Assembly: GCF_014838745.1 (NCBI RefSeq)
Contig: NZ_JABUXR010000004.1
Coordinates: 1 to 64,000 of the forward strand
DNA length: 64,000 nt
Direction of reading: 5' to 3'
From: Limosilactobacillus urinaemulieris
GTDB lineage: Bacteria > Bacillota > Bacilli > Lactobacillales > Lactobacillaceae
Shown here in pieces: positions 44,841 through 54,034 of this stretch. The number at the start of each line of letters is the position of its first letter. Position 1 is the first letter of the stretch. The notes below the pieces were generated by a model. That model made no database searches. It was not told the origin of the DNA and saw only the letters and a program-made list of their open reading frames with translations. The position numbers and the translations under genes are program-made.

Positions 44841-45698
44841 TTATTCAATTGTAGTTCTTCGGTTTGAAGTTCGTTGACGATAAGCAACCTGAGCTTTCAG
44901 GCCATAATCAGCAGTTGTCATAATTGTGGTTCCGCTTCGACCAGGAATCTTATTTGGTCCATCGACCACGACCAAGTTAGCTAAATAAATTCGGTACTTT
45001 TGGTGGGCCTCCCGAACATCAGTCAACCCAATCTTAGAAATATGACCAACTGGTCGCCGTTCCATTTGGTTCATCCCCATGTAAATTTCAAGACGGTGAC
45101 GAATCGGATCATGGACCAGTTCAAAGAATGGCGGAATTGATTCTACATTTAGTGCTTGAACTGGTTTATGAGTCTCTTGGTACTGGCGGATAATCTCCCG
45201 TTCACTCATCCCGTTAAAATCATTAACAAAGATCTTTTCCGTTAAAAGACGATCAACCACTTTTTGGAGGTTTTCTTGTTCTGTATGATCGATCTCAACG
45301 GTTGCGGGGATTGTATCCGCCCCATCAAAAAGGCCGTTTGACTGGTTAGCCAGTCCTGTTGAGTACCGGCTAGCTCCCCGTCTTACTTGTGACTGATTAT
45401 TATCTGCAAATTTTTGCCCCGTAATTTTAGCAATTCGCGGTGACAAGAAGTCAAATTGTGATGTCTTTCCTAAAAAGTAGAAAACAAAGTTAACGTAAAT
45501 AAAGTACGTAATTGCAATCATCGCTAAGCAATACAAAAAGCCTCGCAACCAGGCTTGGTTAATGAATAAGCGAAAAGTCACGTATACCAAATAAATATCA
45601 CCCAGAGTTGCCAGAATAATATAAATCCGGTTCTTTAATTTAACGTCCAAGTTAAAGTAACTTAGCGATGAGTTAATCATATCGAGAAAACTAAACAT
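44841..45698 (-). CDS. Membrane protein of unknown function (DUF6681-like)
   Basis: 285 residues with about three hydrophobic segments (25-45, 50-73 and part of the N-terminus), then a soluble domain of about 200 residues. It resembles a lactobacillar family that I recall as DUF6681, though this was not searched. It is 18 bases downstream of a Ser/Asn-rich secreted protein gene in the same direction, so they are probably cotranscribed. No function is proposed. Confidence 0.6.
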   Translation of the reverse strand: MFSFLDMINSSLSYFNLDVKLKNRIYIILATLGDIYLVYVTFRLFINQAWLRGFLYCLAMIAITYFIYVNFVFYFLGKTSQFDFLSPRIAKITGQKFADNNQSQVRRGASRYSTGLANQSNGLFDGADTIPATVEIDHTEQENLQKVVDRLLTEKIFVNDFNGMSEREIIRQYQETHKPVQALNVESIPPFFELVHDPIRHRLEIYMGMNQMERRPVGHISKIGLTDVREAHQKYRIYLANLVVVDGPNKIPGRSGTTIMTTADYGLKAQVAYRQRTSNRRTTIE

Positions 45699-45716
45699 TA
45701 GTTAGGTTCACCCCGC

Positions 45717-46133
45717 TTATTGATTATCAGTCGTGGTCTGATTATTAGTAATTTGACCACTATTTGATTGACCTGTCTGGTTTTCATTGCCAGTTGAAGT
45801 ATTACCACCGTTATTTTGCTTATTCTGGGTAGTAGTCGAGGATGAGCGTTCAGTATCGTTCCCAGTATTATTTTGATTTTCCTGAGTAGTTGAATTGTTA
45901 TTACTACGAGTACTGGAAGATTGCTGTTCGCTTTCATCCTGTTGTGAAGATGACCGGCTAATTGAACTACTATCATCAGAGTCCATTCGCCGACTAACTG
46001 ATGAAGTAGAACTTACTCGTGCACCTTCAGATGTATGCGTTGCGTGATTAACCACAACGTTAGTAGCTCCCAGTGCTAATACGATTGAAAACAACGCAAA
46101 GGGAGTTACGAAAGGTGGGATTTTATTTGCCAT
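45717..46133 (-). CDS. Ser/Thr/Asn-rich membrane-anchored low-complexity protein
   Basis: 138 residues. One N-terminal hydrophobic segment (about 9-28, VTPFALFSIVLALGATNVVV) is followed by a long extracellular tail made almost only of S, T, N, Q, D, E and G. It has no recognised domain. Its composition suggests a disordered surface tail. AAAAGGAGC precedes the ATG. It pairs with the membrane protein gene downstream. Confidence 0.6.
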   Translation of the reverse strand: MANKIPPFVTPFALFSIVLALGATNVVVNHATHTSEGARVSSTSSVSRRMDSDDSSSISRSSSQQDESEQQSSSTRSNNNSTTQENQNNTGNDTERSSSTTTQNKQNNGGNTSTGNENQTGQSNSGQITNNQTTTDNQ

Positions 46134-46204
46134 AAATAAATGCTCCTTTTCTACAACCTATCATACTCGCTTTTTTCCTCCATAAATATTAAGGAAAGTT
46201 GAAG

Positions 46205-46648
46205 TTATTTTTCCTTTTCCTTTTTTGCCTGGCAATCGGCACAAATACCGTGCAGCTCAAACGTATGACCATTAATTTTAGCCCCCGGCAACTGCTTGGC
46301 AAAAAAAGCATAATCAATCGGTGGCATCTGGATCTCTTGCACCCTGCCACAAACATCACAAATAAAATGATGGTGATGGTTAGAATCACAACAAACCTTA
46401 ACCTGCATCCGTTCTCCAGCTTGTCTGGTTTCAACGATCCCCAAGCTTTCAAAATCTTTCAAGTTCCGATATACAGTACCATGGCTAAGTCCCGGATTAT
46501 CTTTCCGCAAGCGTTGATCAACATCCGTGAAATCAATGTAATGATCAGGATGCTCAGCTAGAATCTCAATCATTTGCTGACGCTGCTTAGTCCACCGTGA
46601 GCCATTATCCTTTAATACCTTACGAGCTTGTTCTACAAGAGTACTCAT
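46205..46648 (-). CDS. Fur family metalloregulator (Zur/PerR type)
   Basis: 147 residues with a winged helix (GLSHGTVYRNLKDFESLGIV) and metal-site residues. The pair CDVCG and CADC forms the structural zinc site, and HHHHFICDVC contains the histidine cluster of Fur proteins. The subtype cannot be fixed from sequence. The Zur-type box at 5869 makes Zur a reasonable candidate. GGGGAGGTGGC precedes the ATG. It is the last gene after a Nudix and a kinase gene. Confidence 0.87.
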   Translation of the reverse strand: MSTLVEQARKVLKDNGSRWTKQRQQMIEILAEHPDHYIDFTDVDQRLRKDNPGLSHGTVYRNLKDFESLGIVETRQAGERMQVKVCCDSNHHHHFICDVCGRVQEIQMPPIDYAFFAKQLPGAKINGHTFELHGICADCQAKKEKEK

Positions 46649-46689
46649 CTAATGCCACCTCCCCAATGAGAAAAGTATTCTACCATAAA

Positions 46690-47259
46690 TTAGTCATTTT
46701 CTGAACTGATTTGTCTTATTATTCGGTCAACCTGAGTAGTTGTTTGCGACCAGGAATCATTAACAACAACATTTGCAATTTCTTTAAGCGCATTCGATAA
46801 ATGAAGGTCCCGGTGATACTCAGGGCTCTTCAGTCTTGACTGAACTGCCTGTAATTCATCTCCCCGTTTAACCATCCGGTGAGCCAACGATGCAACATGA
46901 CTCACCGTTAGGAAGATAATTACCGCGCGATCGCCTAGCTTCTGGTGATAGGTAATCGCGCCCTTGGTATCCAGCACAATCACATCATCGTGCCCCGTTT
47001 GCCATCCCGTAATCAAACTTTCTAATGAAGAGCCGTAAAGGTGGTGATCATATTCAACGGATTCCAGCAAATGAAGTCTGTTCATTGAAGCCGGCGTCTC
47101 AAAATGGTAATCAACCCCATCCCGTTCATTCGGGCGTGGTGCTCGTGTTGTGTGGGTAATAACCCGTACCATCTTGTAACGATCATGAAGATACTTAGCA
47201 ACCGTTGTTTTCCCTGAACCAGCTGCACCGACAATTACAAATACCTTCCCAGAATTCAT
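46690..47259 (-). CDS. Guanylate kinase-like nucleotide kinase
   Basis: 189 residues with a P-loop VGAAGSGKTTVAKY and the guanylate-kinase-like HTTRAPRPNERDGVDYHF. The sequence is more divergent than a housekeeping Gmk (for example YGSSLESL in place of the usual YGT segment), so it is likely a paralogue. It is one base after the Nudix stop and 41 bases before the Fur-family gene. Confidence 0.75.
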   Translation of the reverse strand: MNSGKVFVIVGAAGSGKTTVAKYLHDRYKMVRVITHTTRAPRPNERDGVDYHFETPASMNRLHLLESVEYDHHLYGSSLESLITGWQTGHDDVIVLDTKGAITYHQKLGDRAVIIFLTVSHVASLAHRMVKRGDELQAVQSRLKSPEYHRDLHLSNALKEIANVVVNDSWSQTTTQVDRIIRQISSEND

Positions 47260-47260
47260 A

Positions 47261-47674
47261 TTACTTTGTTAAGTGGTCGTTAACTTGATCGAGTAATTGT
47301 TTGAGGTTGTCGTAAGTTAACCGTTCTCGAGCATCAGCATAGTTAAACCAACCACAGTTTTTGATTTCTTCTGCTTGTAAATGAATGTCTTCACTTTGCG
47401 TTAAGTCAGCGGTATACAGCGTCATCTGCTTCCGGTTACCGTTTGGCAAGTCGTATTCTGTATATACGTGAAAACTAGTGTCGATTGGTAATACTAGCTG
47501 CGTTTCTTCTTTAATTTCGCGTTTAGCGGTCTCTTCTAAGGTTTCATTTCCTTCGACGTGCCCCTTAGGGAATCCCCAAAAATGACCCTTATTCTGACTC
47601 TCTAAGAGTAAGTATTCAATTTCACCATTATTCTTCCGGTAAACAACCGCACCACTAGTAATTTCAATTGCCAT
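47261..47674 (-). CDS. Nudix hydrolase (diadenosine tetraphosphatase type)
   Basis: 137 residues from the ATG at 47674 (MAIEITSGAVVYRK), which has AAAGGGAG upstream. The frame extends to 47734 without support. The Nudix box GHVEGNETLEETAKREIKEE is complete. The sequence is close to asymmetric Ap4A hydrolases. It is the first gene of an operon with the kinase-like and Fur-family genes. Confidence 0.87.
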   Translation of the reverse strand: MAIEITSGAVVYRKNNGEIEYLLLESQNKGHFWGFPKGHVEGNETLEETAKREIKEETQLVLPIDTSFHVYTEYDLPNGNRKQMTLYTADLTQSEDIHLQAEEIKNCGWFNYADARERLTYDNLKQLLDQVNDHLTK

Positions 47675-47808
47675 AGTTATTTGACTCCCTTTAAAATAAT
47701 CTAATGTTTCTAATTGACTTTTAATGTTAATCAAATGTATTATATTTAGTATCCGCGACAGGAATTGCTCCCTGCCGCTAAATTTATTATAGCAAAGGTG
47801 GGTTAAAG

Positions 47809-49203
47809 ATGGGCTTAAACATTTTCCGAAAAGAAAGTCTCGATCGTTATCTCGGAGCTGATAAACTCTTCGTTAAAACGATGAATGCTCGCGATCTGAT
47901 GGCTATCGGAATCGGAACCGTTATTGGTACCGGGATCTTCATTCTTCCCGGTACTATTGCAGCTAAGCAAGCTGGACCGGGGGTTCCTCTCTCCTTCTTA
48001 CTTTCCGCAATCGTTTGTGCATTTGCCGCAATGTGTTATGCCGAATTTGCTTCAGCGTTACCCGTTGCCGGTAGTGCTTATTCTTATGGTAACGTGGTGT
48101 TCGGCGAATTCTTTGGTTGGCTCCTTGGATGGGCATTGATCCTGGAATACATGCTTGCCGTAGCATCAGTCTCAACGGGGTGGGCAGCCTACTTTAATTC
48201 ATTTATCGAAAGTTTTGGGCTAAAGATCCCTCATGCCTTATCGGGGCCATTTGATCCCGCGCACGGGACATATATCAATATCGTCGCGGTCGTCATTGTC
48301 CTTTTAATCACCGTAATGTTATCTCGTGGTCTGCAATCTTCTGTTCGGGTTAACAACATTGCGGTCGTGATTAAAGTTGCCATTATTTTAATTTTTATTG
48401 TTGCTGGGTTGTTCTTCATTAAACCAAAGAATTATCATCCATTCTTGCCTTACCACATGAGCGGGGTTATTCATGGGGCAACGATCGGTTTCTTTGCTTA
48501 CTTAGGTTTTGACTGTGTTTCTAGTTCAGCTGCCGAAGTGAAGAATCCAAAGCGCAACATGCCCCTTGGAATCATCGGTACTTTAGGCATCGTTACCCTG
48601 CTCTATATGGGGGTTGCCGTTGTCCTTACAGGAATGGTGAAGTATACCCGACTGGATGTTGCTAATCCGGTATCATACGCTCTTCAGCTAGTTCACCAAG
48701 ATTGGCTGGCAGAACTACTTTCAATCGGAGCTCTAGTTGGAATGTTTACCATGATGGTTGCCATGATCTACTCAAGTTCACGATTAATTTACGCGATTGG
48801 TCGTGACGGGTTACTGCCGGCATTCCTGGGAAAGCTAGATAAGAAGAGTCACTCTCCACAAATTGCCCTTTGGATTGTTGCGGTGATTATCGCTACTATG
48901 GGTGGCTTAGTTTCACTTGATCAATTAACTAGTTTAGTTAACATTGGAACTTTATTTGCCTTTACACTGGTTTCATTTGGGATCATTCCTCTTCGTCGTC
49001 GAAAGGACATTGGTAACCGTGGCGGGTTCAAGGTCCCTCTTTACCCAGTTATTCCGATTCTCTCTGGGCTCCTTTGTCTAGCAATGATGACTCAACTACA
49101 ACTTGAGACCTACATTGGTGCTGGAATTTGGTTCTCACTCGGAATCATTATCTACTTCACTTATGGCTACTGGCACAGTAAGCTAAATGACAAACAAAAT
49201 TAA
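47809..49203 (+). CDS. APC family amino acid permease (YfnA/CAT type)
   Basis: 464 residues and about twelve helices. The opening MNARDLMAIGIGTVIGTGIF, the segment GFFAYLGFDCVSSSAAEVKN and the C-terminal RRRKDIGNRGGFKVPLYP are characteristic of CAT-like permeases for cationic or branched amino acids. GGTGGG precedes the ATG. It has no obvious partner genes. Confidence 0.9.
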   Translation: MGLNIFRKESLDRYLGADKLFVKTMNARDLMAIGIGTVIGTGIFILPGTIAAKQAGPGVPLSFLLSAIVCAFAAMCYAEFASALPVAGSAYSYGNVVFGEFFGWLLGWALILEYMLAVASVSTGWAAYFNSFIESFGLKIPHALSGPFDPAHGTYINIVAVVIVLLITVMLSRGLQSSVRVNNIAVVIKVAIILIFIVAGLFFIKPKNYHPFLPYHMSGVIHGATIGFFAYLGFDCVSSSAAEVKNPKRNMPLGIIGTLGIVTLLYMGVAVVLTGMVKYTRLDVANPVSYALQLVHQDWLAELLSIGALVGMFTMMVAMIYSSSRLIYAIGRDGLLPAFLGKLDKKSHSPQIALWIVAVIIATMGGLVSLDQLTSLVNIGTLFAFTLVSFGIIPLRRRKDIGNRGGFKVPLYPVIPILSGLLCLAMMTQLQLETYIGAGIWFSLGIIIYFTYGYWHSKLNDKQN

Positions 49204-49326
49204 ATTTAATGCTCTGCGGATTGGCTTCGTTTCAGAAGCTAATCCGCCTTTTATTTAATTGTGAATTTTTGTTGAACTATTGTCTAAAAATACCTTAATA
49301 GAGCCTTCTCGCTTCAACCAGAATGG

Positions 49327-49332
49327 TATAAT
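49327..49332 (+). promoter_or_regulatory. Extended -10 promoter of the P-type ATPase leader
   Basis: TGGTATAAT forms an extended -10 element, with no convincing -35. Transcripts would start near 49339 and include the structured leader that follows. Confidence 0.55.
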
Positions 49333-49363
49333 ATTCTTACGAAAAATAAGAAAAGGACTGATT

Positions 49364-49434
49364 AAAGCAACTTAACTCAAAGCGAACAACCGACTGTTAA
49401 TCATGGGGACGGGATCCCATGGGATTGTTGCTTT
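49364..49434 (+). ncRNA. Candidate structured leader RNA (three-way junction)
   Basis: AAAGCAAC (49364-49371) pairs perfectly with GTTGCTTT (49427-49434) and encloses two hairpins: TTAAC/GTTAA (49372-49376 with 49396-49400) and ATGGG/CCCAT (49403-49407 with 49416-49420). It lies between the promoter and the ATPase ribosome binding site. It lacks the GGGGAGUA signature of yybP-ykoY Mn riboswitches, which often precede such ATPases. The role is unproven. Confidence 0.45.
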
Positions 49435-49457
49435 ATAGTAAATATTTGAGGAGCAAA

Positions 49458-52126
49458 ATGAAAGAACAATATCAATTAACTACTGATGAACTAAAGAAAG
49501 AATTCAACTTAACGGACTTCACTCAGGGATTATCCAGCGCGGAAGTAAAGCAAAAACTTGCTAGTGATGGTCAAAACGTCCTTGAAGTAAAGCCGACTCC
49601 TAAGTGGAAAATCTTCCTTCGTCAATTTAACAACATTGTGATCTACATTCTGTTAGTTGCAACGTTATTAACAATTATTATTGGGCACTATACTGACGCC
49701 ATCGTTATTGGGGCTGTGGTTATCTTAAATTCCTTGATCGGGTACTTCCAAGAAACTAGTGCTGCCAATGCCCTTGCCAAAATTAAGGAAATGATGGCTA
49801 ATCAGGCAACTGTCTACCGAGACGGTAAGCGTCAGGACATCGATGCTGCTGATCTAGTTGTTGGTGACGTGGTTTTCCTTGAGGCTGGTGACAATGTTCC
49901 GGCCGACTTGAGGATTGTTTCTGCAGATAATTTACGGATTGAAGAATCTGCGTTGACTGGGGAAACGAACTCTGTCATTAAAACAGACCAAGCATTGACT
50001 GATACTGATATTCCGTTAGCAGAACGCGTAAACATGGCATATGCTTCCACTTCCGTAACAAGCGGAAGCGGTCTGGGGGTTGTAATTGCTACTGCTGAGC
50101 AGACTGAAATTGGGAAAATTTCCCAAGAAGTTGCCCACATTAAGCCAAAGAAGACCCCGCTTACCCGGGAAATTGATCATGTTGGAACAGTGGTTCCATA
50201 CATCACGATTACAACTTCAATCATCGTCTTCATCGTTGGTTTTATGCTGAAGATTTACTCCCTTCCTGCATTAGCCCTCGCGGTTGTTGCGATGCTTGTG
50301 GGGGGGCGATTCCTGAAGGGTTACCGGCAATTACTTCCGTGATCCTAGCCTTTGGAATCAGTAAAATGGCCAAATTGTATAAGACAATTATTAAATCGAT
50401 GCCTGCCGTAGAAACTCTCGGTTCGGTTGACGTAATTGCAACTGATAAAACTGGGACATTGACCAAAAATGAAATGACAGCGACTGAACTGTGGGTTGGC
50501 GATCAACTCTATCAGGTTTCAGGAACTGGATACGCACCAAATGGCGAAATCAAACTTAATGGTAAAAAGGCGCCGCTCACTGACCAGCTCAAGCTCTTTG
50601 TCGAAGCTGGTTATCAAGCCAACGATACCGTGTTAAGCGAAAATAATGGTGCTTGGCACATTAATGGTGAACCTACTGATGGTGCCTTCTTAACGCTCTA
50701 TCACAAGGCATATGGTCCTAAGCACCAATCACAGTATGCCGAAATTGACCTATTGCCATTTGACTCTGATTACCGGTACATTGCCGAACTAACAGAGAAC
50801 CAAGAAAGCCACGAAAAAGTAATCTTCATCAAGGGTTCTCCTGATAAGTTATTTGAAATGGCTCAAAAAGAAGATCCAAGCTTTGACCTTGCCAAGTGGC
50901 AACAACGAGTTAACGACTGGTCAAGTGCTGGTAAACGGGTGATTGCCGTTGGTTATCAGCCAGTACCAAGCAACGAAAACTTAACTGAGGTAGAACACGA
51001 GCACCTTTATCGGGGAATTAAGTTCCTTGGTCTCGCTGCACTACTTGATGCACCACGAGAAGAAGTCATCGTTGCCTTAAAGAAAATGAATACTGCTGGA
51101 GTTCACGTTAAGATGATTACCGGTGATGATCCGCAAACTGCTCGAGCAATTGGTAAGGAACTAGGATTGACTAATGGTCCAATCAACGCCATTACCGGTG
51201 CAGAATGGGATAAGCTATCCGCAAAAGAGCGAGAAAGTGCCGCGATGAATAACCAGGTCTTTGCCCGAACGACCCCGCAAAACAAGCTTGAAATCGTTGA
51301 AGCCCTTCAAAATCAACAACAGGTTACTGCCATGGTTGGTGACGGGGTAAACGATGCTCCGGCATTGAAGAAGGCCGACATTGGGGTTGCCATGGGGATC
51401 AAGGGAACGGACGTGGCGAAGGACGCTGCTGACATGATCCTTGGTGACGATAACTTTGCTACCATGGCAGCGGTAATTAAGGAAGGTCGCCGAATCTACG
51501 ACAACATTAAGAAGAGTATTCTCTTCCTCCTGCCGACATCCTTTGCAGAGGGACTTGTCGTTGCTTTCTCGATTTTGACCGGTCAGTAAGTTCCCCTTCA
51601 ACCAGCTCAATTGCTATGGATCAACCTGATTGCCGCTATTACAATCCAATTTGCCTTTGTCTTTGAAAAGGCTGAGGATGGGATTATGGAACGTTCACCA
51701 CGACCAATTACTCAGCGGTTGATGAATCGTCACGATCTCTTCCAAATGGGTTATGTATCTGCATTAATGGCAATCTTTGCCTTAATTGGGTACGAATGGT
51801 TCATCCGGGGTGGTGCAAGCGAAATAAACGCCACAACAATGATGGTAAACACAATTGTTATCAGTAAGATCTTCTACTTCTTCAGTATTAGAACTGAACA
51901 GTATGGATTAACTCAAATTAACGACATTAGCAAAAATGCCTGGGGCGTAATTGGGTTGATGATTATTTTCCAACTCTTCTTGACTTACGTACCATTCAGC
52001 GAGACTGCTTTCCACGTTACTGGAATCAGTCTCGCTGAATGGGGTGCAGTAATCCTCTTCTCCTGCTTGATTATGATTTTCACTGAAGGAGATAAGTGGA
52101 TTCGGTCGAGGATGAAGAAAGCTTAA
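49458..52126 (+). pseudogene. P-type cation ATPase, disrupted by a frameshift and a stop codon
   Basis: Three consecutive frames make one P2-type ATPase of about 888 residues: the ALTGET actuator motif, the phosphorylation motif DKTGTLTKNE, MVGDGVNDAPAL and a C-terminal helix bundle. The start is the ATG at 49458 after GAGGAGC. Lesion 1 is in a run of seven G at 50300-50306, where five would give the expected LVGAIPEGLP. Lesion 2 is an in-frame TAA at 51587-51589 after FSILTGQ, with the correct continuation VPLQPAQLLWINL. Relatives export Mn or Ca. Two independent lesions make a true pseudogene likely. Confidence 0.87.
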
Positions 52127-52140
52127 TATACAAAGATAAA

Positions 52141-52181
52141 TAAGGTATCGAAACTATATTGATTCGATGCCTTATTTTTTA
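52141..52181 (+). terminator. Terminator after the ATPase pseudogene
   Basis: AAGGTATCGAA pairs with TTCGATGCCTT around a 10-base loop and is followed by ATTTTTT. Confidence 0.8.
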
Positions 52182-52193
52182 TAATTATTGATT

Positions 52194-52541
52194 TTAATCA
52201 TTACTACTAGATTTGATCGAATTATACATTTGACCCCATTTTTCCATTTCAATAATAATTGGTGTTAATGTTTTTCCAAAACTAGTTAATCTGTATTCTG
52301 TTCTAGGAGGGACAACCGGATATACCTTTTTCTCTATAATCTTATCCTTCTCTAATCCGTTAAGCTGCAATGACAACATTCTTCGAGAACAGTTTGGCAT
52401 TTTCTTTTGCAGTTCACTAAACCTACACACATCATTTTTTATAAGGTGATACAAAATAACACTTTTCCATTTACCAGAAATTATCTGTAAAGTACTTTCA
52501 ACAGGGCAACCTTTACTACAGTCAAAAATATGCCTTTGCAA
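52194..52541 (-). CDS. HxlR family transcriptional regulator
   Basis: 115 residues from the TTG at 52541 (MQRHIFDCSKGCPVESTLQI), which is preceded by AAAGGAG. The frame from 52559 contains that site. The HxlR winged helix (IISGKWKSVILYHLIKNDVC, then MLSLQLNGLEKDKIIEKKV) and the conserved cysteine in CSKGCPVE are present; this cysteine senses aldehydes or oxidants in relatives. It is divergent from an oxidoreductase gene 164 bases away, its probable target. Confidence 0.88.
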   Translation of the reverse strand: MQRHIFDCSKGCPVESTLQIISGKWKSVILYHLIKNDVCRFSELQKKMPNCSRRMLSLQLNGLEKDKIIEKKVYPVVPPRTEYRLTSFGKTLTPIIIEMEKWGQMYNSIKSSSND

Positions 52542-52705
52542 GATGAGCACTCCTTTCAAAGGATATACTTACTCCATAATACATTGATTCTATTTACGTT
52601 ACTATTAGGGAAATAATTGTTACATAGAAAAATTAAATTCTCCTCTTTTTTATTTTTCCGGTCGAGTTACTATTTGTAAGTACAAAGTAGAAAAGAGGAT
52701 TTATT

Positions 52706-53728
52706 ATGAAAGCTATTGGTTTTACACAACATTTAGACATTAATGACCCAAAAAGTCTATTTGAGTTTGAAAAACCTATTCCTTCTCCTAAAGGGCATGA
52801 TCTATTAGTAAAAATTAACGCTGTTTCTGTTAATCCTGTTGATATTGGTGTACGACGCAGTGGACGGAAAAAATTAATGACACCTAAGATTATCGGTTGG
52901 GACGCTTGTGGTATTGTTGAAAAAGTTGGTACTCACGTATCACTCTTTAAGCCCGGCGACAGAGTATTTTACGCTGGCTCCTTTAAGCGTCCCGGAAGTA
53001 ACAGTGAATATCAATTAGTTGATGAACGAATTGTCGGCCACGCACCAAAGACATTAAGTGATGACGAAGCAGCTGCAATGCCTCTTACATCATTAACTGC
53101 ATATGAAGCATTATTTGAACAGTTATCATTACCAACTACTAGTTCAAAAAACAAGGATAAAACTCTGCTTATTATCAACGGTGCTGGGGGAGTAGGCTCA
53201 GTTGCAACTCAATTAGCAGCCAATGCAGGTTTAACTGTTATTGCTTCTGCCTCACGTCCTGAAAGCATTAAGTGGGTTAAAGCGCATGGTGCCAAGTATA
53301 CTGTAAACCACAGGAATAATTTAGTTGATGAAGTACGGAAGCTTGGCCACAAATATGTAGATTATATTTTAGAACTTAGAGACATTGATAGTCACTGGAA
53401 AGAAATGTGTGAGTTAATCAAACCTGAAGGAACAATTACCTCAATCACCGAAAATAGACGGCCAATCAATCTGCGCCTCTTAACTCCGAAAAAAGCCACT
53501 TTTGCCTGGGAATGGATGTACACAAAATCTTATTACCATACAGACAATATGCAGACTCAACATATTATTTTGGACAAAATTGCACAGCTTCTTGATGAAG
53601 GTAAGTTAAAAGGAACATTAACGCAGTCACTTTCTCCTCTAAATGCAGATAATCTCCGAAAGGCACATAGTTTAGTAGAGAGTGGTCACATGATTGGAAA
53701 AGTAGTTGTTTCTAAATGGGAAAATTAG
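52706..53728 (+). CDS. Zinc-type alcohol dehydrogenase-like / quinone oxidoreductase
   Basis: 340 residues of the MDR superfamily. The catalytic GroES-like half (INAVSVNPVDIGVRRSGR) lacks zinc cysteines. The NADPH-binding half has INGAGGVGSVATQLAANAGL. It reduces quinones, enones or aldehydes. It is divergent from an HxlR regulator, a common redox-stress pairing. AGAGGA precedes the ATG, and a promoter region fills 52560-52680. Confidence 0.88.
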   Translation: MKAIGFTQHLDINDPKSLFEFEKPIPSPKGHDLLVKINAVSVNPVDIGVRRSGRKKLMTPKIIGWDACGIVEKVGTHVSLFKPGDRVFYAGSFKRPGSNSEYQLVDERIVGHAPKTLSDDEAAAMPLTSLTAYEALFEQLSLPTTSSKNKDKTLLIINGAGGVGSVATQLAANAGLTVIASASRPESIKWVKAHGAKYTVNHRNNLVDEVRKLGHKYVDYILELRDIDSHWKEMCELIKPEGTITSITENRRPINLRLLTPKKATFAWEWMYTKSYYHTDNMQTQHIILDKIAQLLDEGKLKGTLTQSLSPLNADNLRKAHSLVESGHMIGKVVVSKWEN

Positions 53729-53779
53729 GTTTGTAATTAAAATAATAGGACTTAATAACACACATTTTAAAATTAAACC

Positions 53780-53808
53780 TTGCCAAATTAAATTTCTAAT
53801 GGTATTCT
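53780..53808 (+). promoter_or_regulatory. Promoter of the serine leader / APC transporter
   Basis: A -35 TTGCCA (53780-53785) and a -10 TATTCT (53803-53808) are separated by exactly 17 bases. Transcription would begin near 53815, just upstream of the leader peptide. Confidence 0.6.
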
Positions 53809-53842
53809 AAGAAACATCAAGTACACGAAAGGAGAAAGATCA

Positions 53843-53908
53843 ATGTTAGTATTTAATAACCAATTACAACAATCTTCCTCCTCAGCCTCTAGCTCTATTC
53901 GAGGCTGA
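53843..53908 (+). CDS. Serine-rich leader peptide of a transcription attenuator
   Basis: A 21-residue frame that starts with ATG eight bases after AAAGGAGA and stops with TGA at 53906-53908. Residues 11-18 read SSSSASSS, with codons TCT, TCC, TCC, TCA, GCC, TCT, AGC and TCT, so both serine codon boxes are sampled. The serine codons lie in the 5' arm of the first hairpin and the stop codon lies in its 3' arm, as in classical attenuators. Charged tRNA-Ser level should decide whether the downstream terminator forms. The target is an APC transporter related to serine/threonine exchangers. Confidence 0.75.
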   Translation: MLVFNNQLQQSSSSASSSIRG

Positions 53909-53924
53909 GTGATTTTAGTGTACC
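53881..53924 (+). promoter_or_regulatory. Attenuator segments 1 and 2
   Basis: CTCAGCCTC (53881-53889) pairs perfectly with GAGGCTGAG (53901-53909), forming hairpin 1:2. The adjoining TGATTTTAGTGTACC (53910-53924) resembles the terminator 3' arm and can pair instead with GGTTCACTTAATCA of segment 3, so it can act as an antiterminator. Confidence 0.7.
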
Positions 53925-53946
53925 TATAGAACGGTTTAATGAATTG

Positions 53947-54003
53947 CCGGGTTCACTTAATCATTTGGCACTTTCCAGATGATTAAGCGTGGACCCGGTT
54001 TTT
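53947..54003 (+). terminator. Attenuator terminator (segments 3 and 4)
   Basis: CCGGGTTCACTTAATCAT (53947-53964) pairs with ATGATTAAGCGTGGACCCGG (53979-53998) and is followed by TTTTT, 30 bases upstream of the transporter start. Because it lies between promoter and gene, it must be regulated. Confidence 0.85.
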
Positions 54004-54034
54004 ATTATGCCGATTTTGAATTGGAGGAATGGCG

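Noticed and set aside
49364-49434. yybP-ykoY manganese riboswitch before the ATPase
   Set aside because: The conserved GGGGAGUA and companion loops are not present. Only a generic three-way junction is seen.
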